From Phallus indusiatus (Eukaryota > Basidiomycota > Agaricomycetes > Phallales > Phallaceae), in assembly GCA_027605045.1 (NCBI GenBank), contig JAQFWX010000005.1, forward strand, positions 1-64,000: 64,000 bases of DNA, written 5' to 3'. Position 1 is the first letter of the stretch; the number at the start of each line of letters is the position of its first letter. The position numbers and the translations under genes are program-made. A model generated the notes under the pieces. The model saw only the letters and a program-made list of their open reading frames with translations. It did not search any database and was not told where the DNA came from. Of this stretch, positions 21,128 to 32,489 are shown piece by piece.

Positions 21128-22991
21128 CTAAGCAGTTGGCAGAGGCGGTCGTTCTCTCCTGCCACCTCGCCCACGAGAACCACCACCACCACGTCCACCA
21201 CCAGACGAACCCATATCTTGACCTCTCCCAGATGATGCTGACGGTTCGCTCCCACCGGAAGCGGAAGGAGCATTAGCAGAATGAACGTCCTGACGGGTTA
21301 GAATTCGAGGTGGAGGTGCATCAGTTGTAGATCCCGATCCACCAGATCCAGCAGCAAGTCCACTTAGAGGTGGTGGTCGAGGTTTCTTTTCTCTCCCTCC
21401 ACCTCCACCTCTTCCACTTCCACCTCCACCGTGAACTTGACTCCCTCCGTCTTTGGATGATCCATCTCTAGATTCTCTAGATTCCTGACCGCGTTTTCCG
21501 CGACCCGCGCCTCGACCTCGTGACGATGGTGGTGGTGGTCCACCAATCTGAGAAGAATGAGAGTGTTCTTGTCCTTCCGCCGTAGATTTAGCAACCGAAT
21601 TAGAAGGAGGTGGTGATGCAACAGCGAGTTGGGTGTGAGAGTTGACTGCGGTTGTAGTGGATAGACTGGGAGCAGACGCTATCGAGTTTGAATTTGAATT
21701 TGAATTTGGATTTGTGGTAACTGGGAGTTGGACACCTGCGCCGCTGAGAGCCGCTTTCAGGTGGCGCGAGCCTAGACCTACTACGGGACGTGTTCTTTCT
21801 CTGTCTCTGTCCCTGTCTCTCTCCCTCTCCTTGTCTTTTTCTTTCTCTTTCTTGGGAGGAGCTTCAGTAGTGTGATTTGGTTCTTTTTCTTTAGCGGACG
21901 GAGCTTGGTTCCCTCTATTACGACCTTTCCCAGTAGGAGGAGCCTAAACATAACAAATTGAATGAAAAGAAGAACTAAAAAAAATGAAAAACTGTGTATA
22001 TGGTCTTACAGGTGGAGGCGGTGCACCGGAATCTTTTCCTTTCCCTTTTCTGCCCTTTCTGCCACTCGAAGGCGGTTCAGCATTGAAGGTAGCTGCCACT
22101 GCAGCTGCACCTTTACGAGCAGCTTTAGCTTCGTTAATAAGAATCTTTTTCTCTTGAATAACGGCTTTTTGTTCCTTTTGTTCTAGGAGGGCGGCTAATA
22201 GTGGGGTTATCTTTGTGTCTTCTGATGGTGCTGTTGATGCCACTGAATGAAAAGGTTCAATATTAAGAATGCAATCAAAATTTTTTGAAGAGGTAATTGA
22301 CGTACTGAGGGCGTCCATGTCGATTTCCTGTTTCTCGGGAGGATTTTGGAGGGATGCTACGAAAGAAAGGTAGTCCTCATCTAAATTCACCAAAAATCAG
22401 AGGTGTATCACAGTACGAAAGAATATATGTATTTACCTTGTTGAATGGTAGCGTGTCTGGGATCAGCTTTCTTCTTTTCTGAAGGAACCTTCGGGTTTGG
22501 AGCGAATTCCACGACTGCGAATGAATCATTCCCTGAAGGAAAGGAACCAACTTAATTATACCCAATGCTAAAGGTTGAATACGTCATACATACCTTGTTT
22601 GTCTCGAAATTGATGTCCGTCATACTCTTTACTGAAAGTTGCCAGATATTCTTCGTTCTTGAACGAAAGATAAGCAACGGAGGGTATGTTCTCCTTCCCT
22701 ACACTGTCTCGGAGCGAATTAAGAAAAATTAAGCATCTAGATATAATTAGATCACCCGTTTATTATCGACTTACGCTTTGCGATATTTTCCTGGACGAAA
22801 CACTTTCCATGAAACAGTTTCATCAGTCACCCATGGTTGAACACTCTGCCAAAATATGTTTTCGGGAGATTGGGAGGAAGTCTTCGGACGATGATCTTTA
22901 GACGTGCATGAACATTTGATTTTTTGGGTTCTTTGGGTGGTTTAGTGCTATTTCGGGTTGGAGCAGTTGTGTTGGATTTGCTGCTAGACAT
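21128..22991 (-). CDS. UPF3: nonsense-mediated decay factor UPF3 (Smg-4/UPF3 family)
   Basis: UPF3 links UPF2/UPF1 to terminating ribosomes or the exon-junction complex in NMD. From MSSSKSNTTAPTRNS (22991) the protein enters the UPF3 RNP-like domain: RLKIIVRRLPPNLP, WQSVQPWVTDETVSWKVFRP, SVAYLSFKNEEYLATFSKEY, DSFAVVEFAPNPKVPSEKKK and DEDYLSFVASLQNPPEKQE. A basic helix EKKILINEAKAARKG follows, and after it a long disordered tail with RERDRDRDRERTR and Gly/Arg repeats (RGRGAGRGKRG, GGGRGGGGSRGRGGRR) to TAG at 21128. There are at least five short introns. One base seems missing in a C run at about 22864, where the frame must shift to read LPPNLPENIFWQ. The RGG tail suggests RNA binding. Confidence 0.9.
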
Positions 22992-23526
22992 GCACGGAGA
23001 GGGGAAGTTAAAAGCTTAATGATGAGATTACATAAACTGACGTTCGAAAATGTTCTTTGAACGGTGTCGACTGTCCATTGTTGGTTTAAATTATGTCCTA
23101 AAGAAATAGATACGATCCAGTGGTTCCAATTGTCCAGTAGATTGTTCAGAACAATGAGTTCGAGTTGCCAATCCATTCATTTTGACAACACCGAAGAATT
23201 AGCTTCTCACGATCTTAAAACTCATTCTGAATGTCCCTAGATATTCTGTGTTTGGGTATACGCAATTGTTTATTGAAAAGAAAATAGATCCGAAACAAAA
23301 ATCAAGGAGAAATATAATCAGGAAAAAAGACGTGAAAGATATGCCCGTCCGTGGTTCTACCCGCCTCCATTACACCAAATGTATGTATGTATATTCGAGA
23401 AGCTGCATTCAGTCGTAGGTATGATTGAAAATGAGCAGAAAGTAAAATTCAAAGGCAAAGAAACAAAAACGTCCTAAAAGCTCATAAAAACGAAGACCTG
23501 ACTAGAGATCAACCTGGTGCTGACGA
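22992..23526. other. intergenic with UPF3 promoter and 3' region of GPI gene
   Basis: AT-rich; a short tgtatgtatgtat run is at 23380-23395. A minus-strand ORF overlapping the UPF3 start has no recognisable features. Nothing else is seen. Confidence 0.5.
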
Positions 23527-24485
23527 TCATAGCAGTAATCCGGCACTGCCGAAGACGAAAGCACCGAAGAGGACCATGTTAATGCTAGTTGAAAGGGCGC
23601 TGCTAGCGGGTGTTTGTGAGGGCTTTGAGGTTGTTGATGTAGTGGATGCAGATTTGGTGCCGGTGGACGATGATGAAGACGGTGAAGAACTGGGGTTTGA
23701 AGCCGAGTTGGTGGCTGCGACAAAGGACGGGGGGGATGATGAAGAACTGGGTGTAGATGACGATGAAGTAGTGTTGGCAGCGTGGATTGCGGCAAGTGCG
23801 GCCGGGCTGAATGTACCGGTCATGCCGTTGATTCTATAGAAAAAGGCGAGTTAGTCGAAGTCTTGCCTTTTTTTTTTGTATGAGAGCGTACGTGAACATG
23901 GCGGAGAATGCCTCAGCAAAGAATTGGCTGTCAGTCGGCGATGGTACTGAAGTCGACGTGAATCGGATGAAACTAGAATATTGTCAAATTAATGGGGAAA
24001 CTCTCGTGTTGATACTCACTAGCCGTTGTAGTTGGCTCCTACATCGGAATAGTAACGTTCTTATTAAATTGAATTAGAAGAGATTAATGTTACGCCATCA
24101 TGCAGAACTTACCAGTGAAGTGACATTAGCAGTCGCGACTGACGCCGCGAGTGAAGTAACTTGCTCCTGAGAATATTGAGTTATAAAACCTTAGATATGA
24201 TACCAGAACGTAATGTCCTACCTGAACATTCGTAGTACCAACGTAAAGACCAACTTGGGCGTTTTCCAAGTTTGCAGGTTGGTCTGAGTTCAGTTGCCAT
24301 TGAATAGTAAAGGGCTGTCCAGCCTGAACTACAGTGCTAGCGACCGGGAACGTCGTCTTTAGTTTAAAAAACCAACGTTAGTTAGCCTCGTCCCGACCAC
24401 ACATAATACAACATACGAAAACGTTGGCCAAAGATTGGCTGGCAAGACCGACCAAGACGAAAGCTGGGGCAATCGAGAAACGCAT
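23527..24485 (-). CDS. secreted GPI-anchored Ser/Thr-rich protein with Kre9/Knh1-type N-terminal domain
   Basis: Begins MRFSIAPAFVLVGLASQSLA (ATG 24483-24485), a signal peptide, followed by the beta-sandwich domain of the Ser-Thr-rich GPI-anchored family (Kre9/Knh1 N-terminal like): TVVQAGQPFTIQWQLNSDQP, AQVGLYVGTTNVQ, RYYSDVGANYNG and DSQFFAEAFSAMFT. A low-complexity Ser/Thr stalk then runs to a hydrophobic C-terminal tail (NMVLFGAFVFGSAGLLL) preceded by small residues SSALS, as expected for a GPI signal. Five to six short exons. It is probably a cell-wall or plasma-membrane protein. The stalk would be heavily O-mannosylated. The splice junction near 24110 is uncertain. Confidence 0.82.
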
Positions 24486-25495
24486 GATTTTTATTTTATA
24501 CTTTGACAAAAAGTAACGAGTGTGAGGGCAAAGGAGCGGCTTGTCCGAAGACGAAAAGTTTTACAGAAAGTGCTGCGTTGATGGGTGGAAAAGAGGAAAA
24601 GTTTGGCATCGGAAAAATGGGCCTTTATTTTTATACACAAGCGGGTGTGGGAGGGTCACCCAAAGTCGGTCACATCAAACCGTGACACAATTCACCCATT
24701 AGCCTCGCATTTAAATATAGTACGCGAAAGCGCGTGATGGAAGATGCAATTGAAAAACTTTGTATAGAAAGGATTTTTGATGGATCCTGTCACTTGTATC
24801 AAGGATATTAAACACAATTTTGAACACGCAGGCTAACACGTATCGTATGTTTCGAGCTAGAAACGAAACAAAAAAAATGATCGTGGTCTTTTTTTATTTT
24901 CCTAATTTAATTACTTATGTACATTGTGGAGTCACACAACCATGGCGACCCTGTTCTGTGTCAGTTTCCCACCGTGGATCAAAATATCCACAGCGTATCC
25001 AAGCCACGTAAGCTACCCTGTCCTATTCCAGATTTTACCAACAAAGAGGTTCTGGGTACCTGACTGCATGGAGTTCAAGGGCCAACTGAGTCATGATAAA
25101 CAGACATGATTGGAGGCATGTATCTTGGTAAGGCGGAAGTGCCTAACAAATGAACGTTAATGAACGCTCAGTTTGACGGATCTTCATTGAAACCTTCGAT
25201 AAGGGTATAGCTTGTCGAGATTGAGCAGGGATTGAGAATTTTATTCCCTCCGAAACCAACTGATCCAATTTATTATGTGATGATTGTACACATAGCCAAG
25301 AACACAACAGCCCGGAAATAAACGTTGTATAAATCTTTCGCTTCTTTGGGAGCGTATGCTATACACCGCGCGCACGTCACATCGATATCGATAAGGATGA
25401 ATGTAAACGATAAGCGGTCCTCAAGCGACGATCATTTAAATATTGAAGCATGAGCGGCGCGTCCTCAATTTGACTCGTGCAACTGCAGCATTATC
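24486..25495. other. divergent intergenic region
   Basis: Separates the GPI gene (minus) from the gene starting at 25496 (plus). Apart from the TATA box above, only short random ORFs are seen. A catcgatatcgataag near-palindrome lies at 25380-25396. Confidence 0.5.
24626..24635 (-). promoter_or_regulatory. TATA box of the GPI-protein gene
   Basis: On the minus strand TATAAAAATA lies about 140 bp upstream of the ATG at 24485. It is a strong match in an otherwise GC-neutral region and fits a highly expressed wall protein. Confidence 0.5.
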
Positions 25496-26460
25496 ATGGC
25501 AGCAGCGCACAGACGTATCTTTCATCCTCCCGTTGAGCGAGGCTCTCAAAGCATAGGTGTGAACGACGGAAAAGACTGGTCCGGGAAAGAACTGAATCAC
25601 TTTGGTGTTTTCTTCAAATATATTGACTCTTTCCGCACGTTTTTCACTCAAGAACCGAAGGTGTTGGGGTCCGAGTGGGACGTTTGGCTTACAGCGATAG
25701 GTGACCATGACCCAGCCGTACTCGAAAACGAGCAAGTATGGTTAGTCATAGAGAAACTGGTCTCCCTCCACGACCCTGTTCTCCGAGACGGTAACGGTGA
25801 TCTCGAATTCATACTGGCCCATGAAATCCTTCGTTTATTTGGCTATATCATCCCGGGACGAACGATAGCCAAAGGTCGTTACTCACTCCCATTCAGGATG
25901 GTGGGTAACGAGTCGTGTGTCGCCGAGTTCGACATCGTTATTATGAACTCTGCGAGAACCAAAATATTACTTGGCCTCCAATTAGACAACAAGCCCGACA
26001 GACACCCAAGGTTGAACGAGATTATCCCTATGGCTGCTAGTATATTCATTTATAACCGCAAGAGTAACCTGGGGGGACCAGATTACAGGGAAAGGGTACG
26101 TGCACGAGTTGAAACATTCACCAAATCTTTTCTAACACGATCTTTTAGTTGGTTCCTATTATAATCATATATGGTAGCACACCGACCTTCTATCTTGTAC
26201 CGATGACTCAACAACTTGTTGATGACATTGCACAAGGAAAGTCCCCCAGCTTCGAGACGGTAGTTGTCGTCTATGAACCTATTCCCAAGACCAATGGCCT
26301 AAAATTCAATCTCGGAATGGCTCAAACGGATAATAGATTACCCATCTCTCAAGCCTACCTTGCCTTCAAAACTTTCCTGGATATCGATGGATCCAGCAAC
26401 GCGCTTCGAATTGACCATATACTACACTCATTAGAAGACGGAGATACCATCCAGTGCTGA
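25496..26460 (+). CDS. unrecognised protein with possible nuclease-like core
   Basis: Two exons (25496-26098 and 26150-26460, intron about 51 bp with GTACGT and TTTTAG) give about 304 residues from MAAAHRRIFHPPVERGSQ to DGDTIQC. There is no signal peptide or membrane span. Residues about 135-170 read VAEFDIVIMNS, then KILLGLQLDNKPD: an acidic residue, a hydrophobic strand and D-x-K, resembling the core of PD-(D/E)xK-type folds. This is only a pattern-level suggestion. A strand-rich C-terminal half follows (LVPIIIIYGSTPTFYLVPM, FETVVVVYEPIP). It faces a FunK1 kinase 600 bp away. Its last ~20 codons are copied again at 29906-29965, so the duplication took its 3' end with the kinase. Function unknown. 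Confidence 0.7.
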
Positions 26461-29000
26461 TTTTTTTTGAACCAAATTCTCTCTCTCACTTTTAACTTAC
26501 GCAATTACGGTGGCATAGACTAAAGTTTTCGCTGCTTTGTACACAATTGATCGTTCTTTCTCGCGAAGTATGGTGTAGCAGTGTTTGCGTCTTCTGATTG
26601 TCGGATCATGATCAGGACTTTGCCGCTTAGGCCAATCATTTGAGATCGCATATCAAGTTGTGATTTTCCGGATTCCATCGGAATGTACTTGCGATCAGAT
26701 TTGAATGAAGTCAGGTAAACATCCTAGGCTTTCGATAATTAGTTTTGATTGTCCTTCTGTTTTTGCACAGGCAGCATGTCTCTTACTGTTGTTTATGCTA
26801 GCCAATTGTTAACAACTTGAATGAGTGTGATCGTAAATTGTTGCGGCGTTGTCGCGCTGTACTAGTAGCTCATTGACCAACTTGAACAAGTCCAGGGAAA
26901 TTTCCCCTGTGTCCACTCAAAGTTGTTCTTTGTTACTAGCTCAGGCATTTCCAACTGTAGCAACTGGCATTCAACGAGACGTTCACCCATTGAATTCGTT
27001 GGTTTTCCGGCTTTAGACTTAGAGACTACTAACTAGCAGTATACATTATGGGGTACAGATCAAAATAACTTGACCTTTTTGTTACAACTTTCTTCCGAAT
27101 TCCAATAACTTTCACTTGGCCTTTTTAAACTTGCACTGCCACTGTTAATCACTTCGAAGAACATGATGGAGGAGTCGAACGTGGGCTTTTCAATAAGATC
27201 ACGCTCCACTGCAGCATCATTCGCGGGCCAACCTTCCATCTCTAAATATCTGGAGATGGTTGTGATCATCCACTCCGATTTTTTGATATTCTCCAGCCTG
27301 TTTCCGTGAATCTGAATGATATGCTCCTTGAAAGATTCATCTTCAAGATCGTCTTCCGAAAAAAGCACCTCCGTTGGATTGTCGACGTAACGAGCACCGA
27401 ATTGTCTTGTCAATTCTAGGAGTAACTGATAAAAGGGTGGATTCGCGAATCCAGCCTTTTGGAGTTTTGCACCATGAATTAGATGAGCCCGCTTGCGATC
27501 CCCCCCGTAATATTCGCCGTTAGCGTGACGGTGAGAATAGTTATAAGTATACTTCATAAAATACCGCAGGTCATCTAAAGGCATTTTATGAGGGGCGTGC
27601 ATGAAGGCCACCCAAGTCATGAGATGAAGAAATGACTCCAATTCGTCTGTTAGATTATGAGGGCCATTCATGTCTTCGGAGAGTAATCGAGCTGCCATGA
27701 ACTGCCAAGTGCCCTGAAGTACTAATCATGATCCAAGCATTAGATATTGAAATCTTTTCATACCGTTCTTTCAGTTTTTTTGGGATCCTGATCCTTACCA
27801 ATACTTTTAGACATATCCCAGTCAAGGAGAAGTGCATGATTGTTATAAACCATGACATTGTTCACGCTGATGTCCCTATGCAATATCTGTGCTTCGCTGA
27901 AAGCCTTTTGGTGAGCTATATGGCATACGCTGCGTTAATATCTATGTCATGATTAAATGAAACAGACACACCGACTATAGCTTCTTGAATCGTCTTGACG
28001 AGAAATTTAGTCGAAGGAAACACCGTGAGAGGCGACGCGACTTCTCTCAGCACCAAACGGTAATGGATGTATTTGTGCAGACGGTCAGGTGGATCAACAG
28101 CCCATGAAGATATCCCCTCCGTTTTGAGAAGATCCTGGGTGCGCGTTGCTTGACCCGAGATATCTGCAGCATCCACGACTGTTGCTATGTATGGCACATT
28201 GTGCATATGAAGCTTAGCGTAAACCTCATGCTCGGGCGTGCGAGAAGCTACTCGCCAAACATCCTTTATGAACACAACAGCCTGCAAGTCAATCGAGTAG
28301 GCTATAAACGACCTAGTCGAGCGACCCAGTGGTGATTTGGTGGTGTTCATATAGGTCTTTCGATGGAAAACATACCCTCCTTTGTTAGGGGACACAAAAG
28401 CTTGCAGAGTCTCACCGTCGTTGTCGTCGTCGTCGTCGTCGCAAATTGAGTCAAGAGCGTCCCACGCGGCGTAGGCGACGTCTTTTGATAAAATATCATT
28501 AACCGAAGTGTCCTCTCCGCGATCCCCCGGTCCTGCATGCTCATACCGGTGCAGGAATTCGGGGAGTAAGGAATCACTGAGGTTGATTTTTCCGGTAACT
28601 ACCATACCAGATCGATCCCAGCGGAGAATCCTGCAATACGTAGGAAATACCAGCACATTGAAGATGTGCGTTCGAAATTGAGCCGACAGGTGGGCAGCGG
28701 CGTAGGAGGTAATTTGACTCAAAGTCTCCTTTGCCTTTTTCGTGTTGTGTAATAATTTTCCCCTGAGTTCGTCGCTCGGGTCAGTAAAGGGATCGTAATT
28801 TTTGGAAGGTTTCATTTTGAACATAATAGACAGCCCTGGCTGGGTGATATCCCAGATGTTCCACCCGCGTACCTTGGTGTAAGCGCAGACATCTGGTTTT
28901 ATTCGTATGTCGTTGAAACCCGTCATAATTGATGAATCCATATCACAGAAACGCAAATGACGACATAGCGGTTGTACGCTTTTTACCTACGAAAAAATGA
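26398..29000. repeat. segmental duplication, copy 1 (functional-looking)
   Basis: This segment, from the last codons of the 25.5-kb gene through the FunK1 gene, is repeated in the same orientation at about 29906-32050. Shared anchors include cttcgaattgaccatat at both left ends and catatcaagttgt with attttccggattcc nearby. Confidence 0.75.
26461..27059. other. intergenic between convergent genes
   Basis: No ORF of note. Most of it is repeated, diverged, at about 29965-30300, as part of the segmental duplication. Confidence 0.55.
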
Positions 29001-29351
29001 GTGATACAATCTAATGCGCACTGAAAAAGCAAAACATACAAACATAGAGCTCATCAATTTTTTCTTCTCGCAGGTATTCAAATCTTGTATATTGGCACTA
29101 TACTTCATGATAGTCATATCTCCCATTTCCACTTTTGGCTTTGCCAAATACGCGTCTAGAAATAATTTTGGAGGCATGGGTCCAACAATCTTGCCAATCA
29201 CTTTTTCTGCCATCCTTGCAGATTCTTGTCTGTTGGTCCTCCAGCGGTTGCTCGAGTTGGTGGCTTGAGTATGACAGCCCTTGAGATATAAGGATACTGT
29301 AGGTTGAACGTTGAACCCCCATCGATTGTTCTTGCCTCCGGAAATCTTCAT
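27060..29351 (-). CDS. fungal-type protein kinase FunK1
   Basis: FunK1 kinases are an expanded family in multicellular basidiomycetes. The N-terminal region contains AEKVIGKIVGPMPPKLFLDA, followed by FEYLREEKIDELY. The FunK1-specific block is HLSAQFRTHIFNVLVFPTYC with RILRWDRSG and FLHRYEHAGPGDRG. The kinase part has YVFHRKTYMNTTKSPLGRST, HEVYAKLHMHNVPYIATVVD, the catalytic loop ILHRDISVNNVM and a DWDMSKS in place of DFG, then GTWQFMAARLL. The C-terminus ends CNKKVKLF with the stop at 27060. An Asp run (28420-28441) is encoded by GTC/GAC repeats. Introns lie at about 27905-27960, 27709-27765 and 28987-29035. A frame change at about 29085-29110 may be a short intron or an indel; the true start may be 29213 or 29351. 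Confidence 0.85.
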
Positions 29352-29905
29352 GAAGCTTACCTTTGATTATACAGCAATGGCGCTGTGGTTGGGCAAAAGA
29401 GTTTCAGCTTGAAGTCTCACAAGCGTAAAATCAACATAAGCCGCCAAACGCATGCCAATTGGCGTTGATATAGCTGGTTATTACAAGCTTCCCTTCGGTT
29501 CTTCAAAGCTTCAAGTTTTCAAACGTGAGTGATGTCATCTTTTGTGTTTCGCCGCGTCATTTAGTCACGGCGTCACGCTCACGCCGCCGCGCCTTGTACA
29601 CATTAACTTCAACATTCCTTCGTTGATTTTTACTCTACAAGAAATTTTAAAATGGTATAACCTCACTGAAAACCACCATTGTCTTAATATTTGTCAAAGT
29701 TCCGCTCCACTGGCATTTGTGCTCACCTCCTCAGTCGGAAGTCCTGTAGGCTGTTACCTGTAGATGTCGCTATACGGCGCGCCGACCGAATATCATCATA
29801 CGAACTGAACTCTGAAATGAAAAAGATGATTTAATCCGAGCAAAAGTGAGGATTAAGTTAGATACATAAATCTCTGAGGATAATAATGTAAGCTAGGGGC
29901 GACAC
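29352..29905. other. intergenic between duplicated units
   Basis: Upstream region of FunK1. Contains no gene. A taggggcgacacac stretch marks the start of the second duplicated unit. Confidence 0.5.
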
Positions 29906-32050
29906 ACTTCGAATTGACCATATGCTGCATCATTACTACTAGTAGTAGCAGACGGAGATATCATTCAGTGTTGAATTTTGAACCGAATTCTCTCACACTT
30001 TTAAATCATGCAATTACTGTGACACATAGACTAGAGTTCTGGCTGCTTTATATATTGATAGTTCTCGTGAAGTACATATTGTGTTCGCGTCTTCTGAATG
30101 GCGGATCATGATCAGTCCTTAGTTGTTGCAGGTTGTCGCTTGGACCCTAAGTTCGCATATCAAGTTGTTATTTTCCGGATTCCAGAATGTGCTTGTGGCT
30201 GAATTGAAATCAAGGAGCCAACATTATTTAGTATTTTTTGTTTATACTAATGGTTGCTGACACTTGGCAATGGTGATTGTAAACTATTACCGGAAATTCA
30301 ACTAAATAGCTTCTTATTTCCTAATCTCAAACTCGGACTGTTGATATACGTTGATATCTCGCGTCTATTCGGTTTTATATATAGCATATATCGCGGGTAC
30401 GTTACAATATGACCTAATCTTTGTTCCGACTTTTTTCCTTCCGGGCTACTCTCTCTTCGATCTTTACAAGCCATGGCAATATACTAACCTGTTAACCGGC
30501 GGAGAATTTTAACTCTTTTGTCCCGATTCCCTTCTTTCGGACTACTTTCTCTTGACCTTTTTAAACTCCTCACGGGTGGGGGGTCCAGGGTTACGGATGT
30601 GGGCCTTCGAATGAGATTGCGCTCCACTGAAGCATCGTTCACGAGTCTTCCATATCAAGATATTTGGAGATGGTTTTGATTATCAACTCCGACCTCTTGA
30701 TGTTTTCCGTCTTCCGGAAAAACACTCCTGTGGGGTCATCGACGTAACGAGCACTTGTCAATTCCACAAGTAACTGGTACAGGCGTTTATTAGCGAATCC
30801 GGCCTTACGCAGTTTTGGCGGCGGGTTAAGGATCCGACCATGCGTCTCTTTGTGGTCGCCTCCGTAGTATTTCCCTTAAATGACGACGCGAGTGAGTCGT
30901 ATTTTTCTGTCAAGAAAAGGCGCAGATCGTCCATCGGCGACTTGTGGGGGGGCACAGGTGAAAGTCGTCAAGATGAAGAGATGAAGGATTGGAAGGAAAC
31001 CTTCCACATTCTCGGAAAGTAGTCGAGCTGCTACAAATTGCCAAGCGCTCTGAAACACTTATCGTCATTTAGGTAATTAATAATTGAAGTTTCTCATACC
31101 ATTCTCTGGGCTCGTGGTCCCTGTCTATCGTGTCCTTGTCGTGTTTGTGATTCCGGCGTCCGAGTTGTGGAGTATCCTGGTGTCAAACATGAACCAGTGA
31201 GAGTTCCGGTATGCTATTTATTATGTAAAGTACATTGAGAAAATTTGTGCAAATGCGTCATAAGAAAAATAGACATACCGATTATAGCTTGATGCGACTT
31301 CTCTTAACATCAAATGATAGTAAGTGAATATGTCCGGATTAACAACTCATGAAGGTGTTCTCTCTATCTTGATAATGTTCTACGTCTATTGCACGACCCA
31401 GATATCTGCAGCGTTCACGATCGTTGCTATGTATGGCACATGGTGCATATATTGAAACTTAATGTAAAGTTTAAACCTCATGCTCGGGCGTGTGAGAAGC
31501 TACGCGCCAAGCATGCTTCGTGAAGATAACACCCTCTGAGTGGAGTAGACCAGTTGAGCGACCCAGTGGCGATTTGCTGGTGTTCATGTAGGTGTCTCGA
31601 TGGAAAACGTAAGTGTCCTCTCCGCGATCCTCTGGTGTTGCATGCCACTCGTACCGATGCAGGAATTCGGAGGTAGGGGGTCGGTGGAATCGATGCGGGG
31701 TTTGTCCTGACGGAGAATCCTGCAATACAAAGGAAACACTGACACATTGAAAACATGGGTTCGAAATTGTGCCGACTCGCCGCGGTGCAAGCGTAGATGT
31801 CCGGTTTTATCTGCGCATCGTCAAAACTACCATGTGCGTTGAACGCAGTGGCAGCAACTTGCGCTTCGTATCTGTGATAAAATGAGTAATTGAACCGAAT
31901 AATCAGGTACACAACATACAAAGGCGGGTACATAATACTTGGACAACTGTTCCAAAGCTCGCGGTGTACGTTGGCATTTCCGTCGAGCCTCTTATTTCCG
32001 ATTATGCTAGATAGTGGCTTTGACGGATACAAAAAAGAGAAAAAAGGATC
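29906..32050. repeat. segmental duplication, copy 2 (decayed)
   Basis: Diverged direct copy of 26398-29000. It has small differences such as an added ctagtagtag stretch near 29940 and many deletions; it is roughly 0.5 kb shorter. Confidence 0.75.
30540..32040 (-). pseudogene. FunK1 kinase pseudogene
   Basis: Pieces parallel the intact kinase but lie in several frames. They include SAQFRTHVFNVSVFPLYCRI (near 31760), a FLHRYEWHATPEDRGEDT equivalent (near 31640), RDTYMNTSKSPLGRST (near 31580), HTPEHEV (near 31480), WQFVAARLLSENV (near 31030) and PMDDLRLFL (near 30920). The catalytic-loop region between 31050 and 31270 is largely lost. There are many internal stops and deletions. It is a dead tandem copy of the 27-29 kb gene. 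Confidence 0.82.
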
Positions 32051-32489
32051 GAGTAGAGCAAGTATTATAATATTGTCATAATACCCCCTTTCAGTGCCAC
32101 TTAAAATATGCGTCTAAAAATAACGTCTGAAAAATAATTCTGGTAGCATGAATAATGTAACTGACGACTTAGATTTATCCGGCTTTCATTTGGCCATCTT
32201 CGCCTCGCTTTTCTTCACGTGAGGACTGGGAATATTTGTGGGAGAGAGGGGTCCTTGGATAAAGGCCTCATTGCCTCGTTATTTATGGACCATTTCGATA
32301 AGATCACGTGAATCACAAGGTGTATGCATTCGTCGAAGTTGCCTAGCAGCCAATTTATCGCCGAAAGTCGATTTATCGTTTTTTCTCCGATACAAACGCT
32401 ATTACAAGAACTAGCAATTTCTCAGAATTCAATATTATTATTTATTATCCACACATTTTTCATCAAAGCAAAACTAAATACCAATTAAC
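32051..32489. other. intergenic
   Basis: Between the kinase pseudogene and the 3' end of ORC3. AT-rich; nothing recognised. Confidence 0.5.

Noticed and set aside
23576..23839. Plus-strand acidic frame (VDDDEDGEELG)
   Set aside because: Antisense of the Ser/Thr-rich stalk of the GPI protein.
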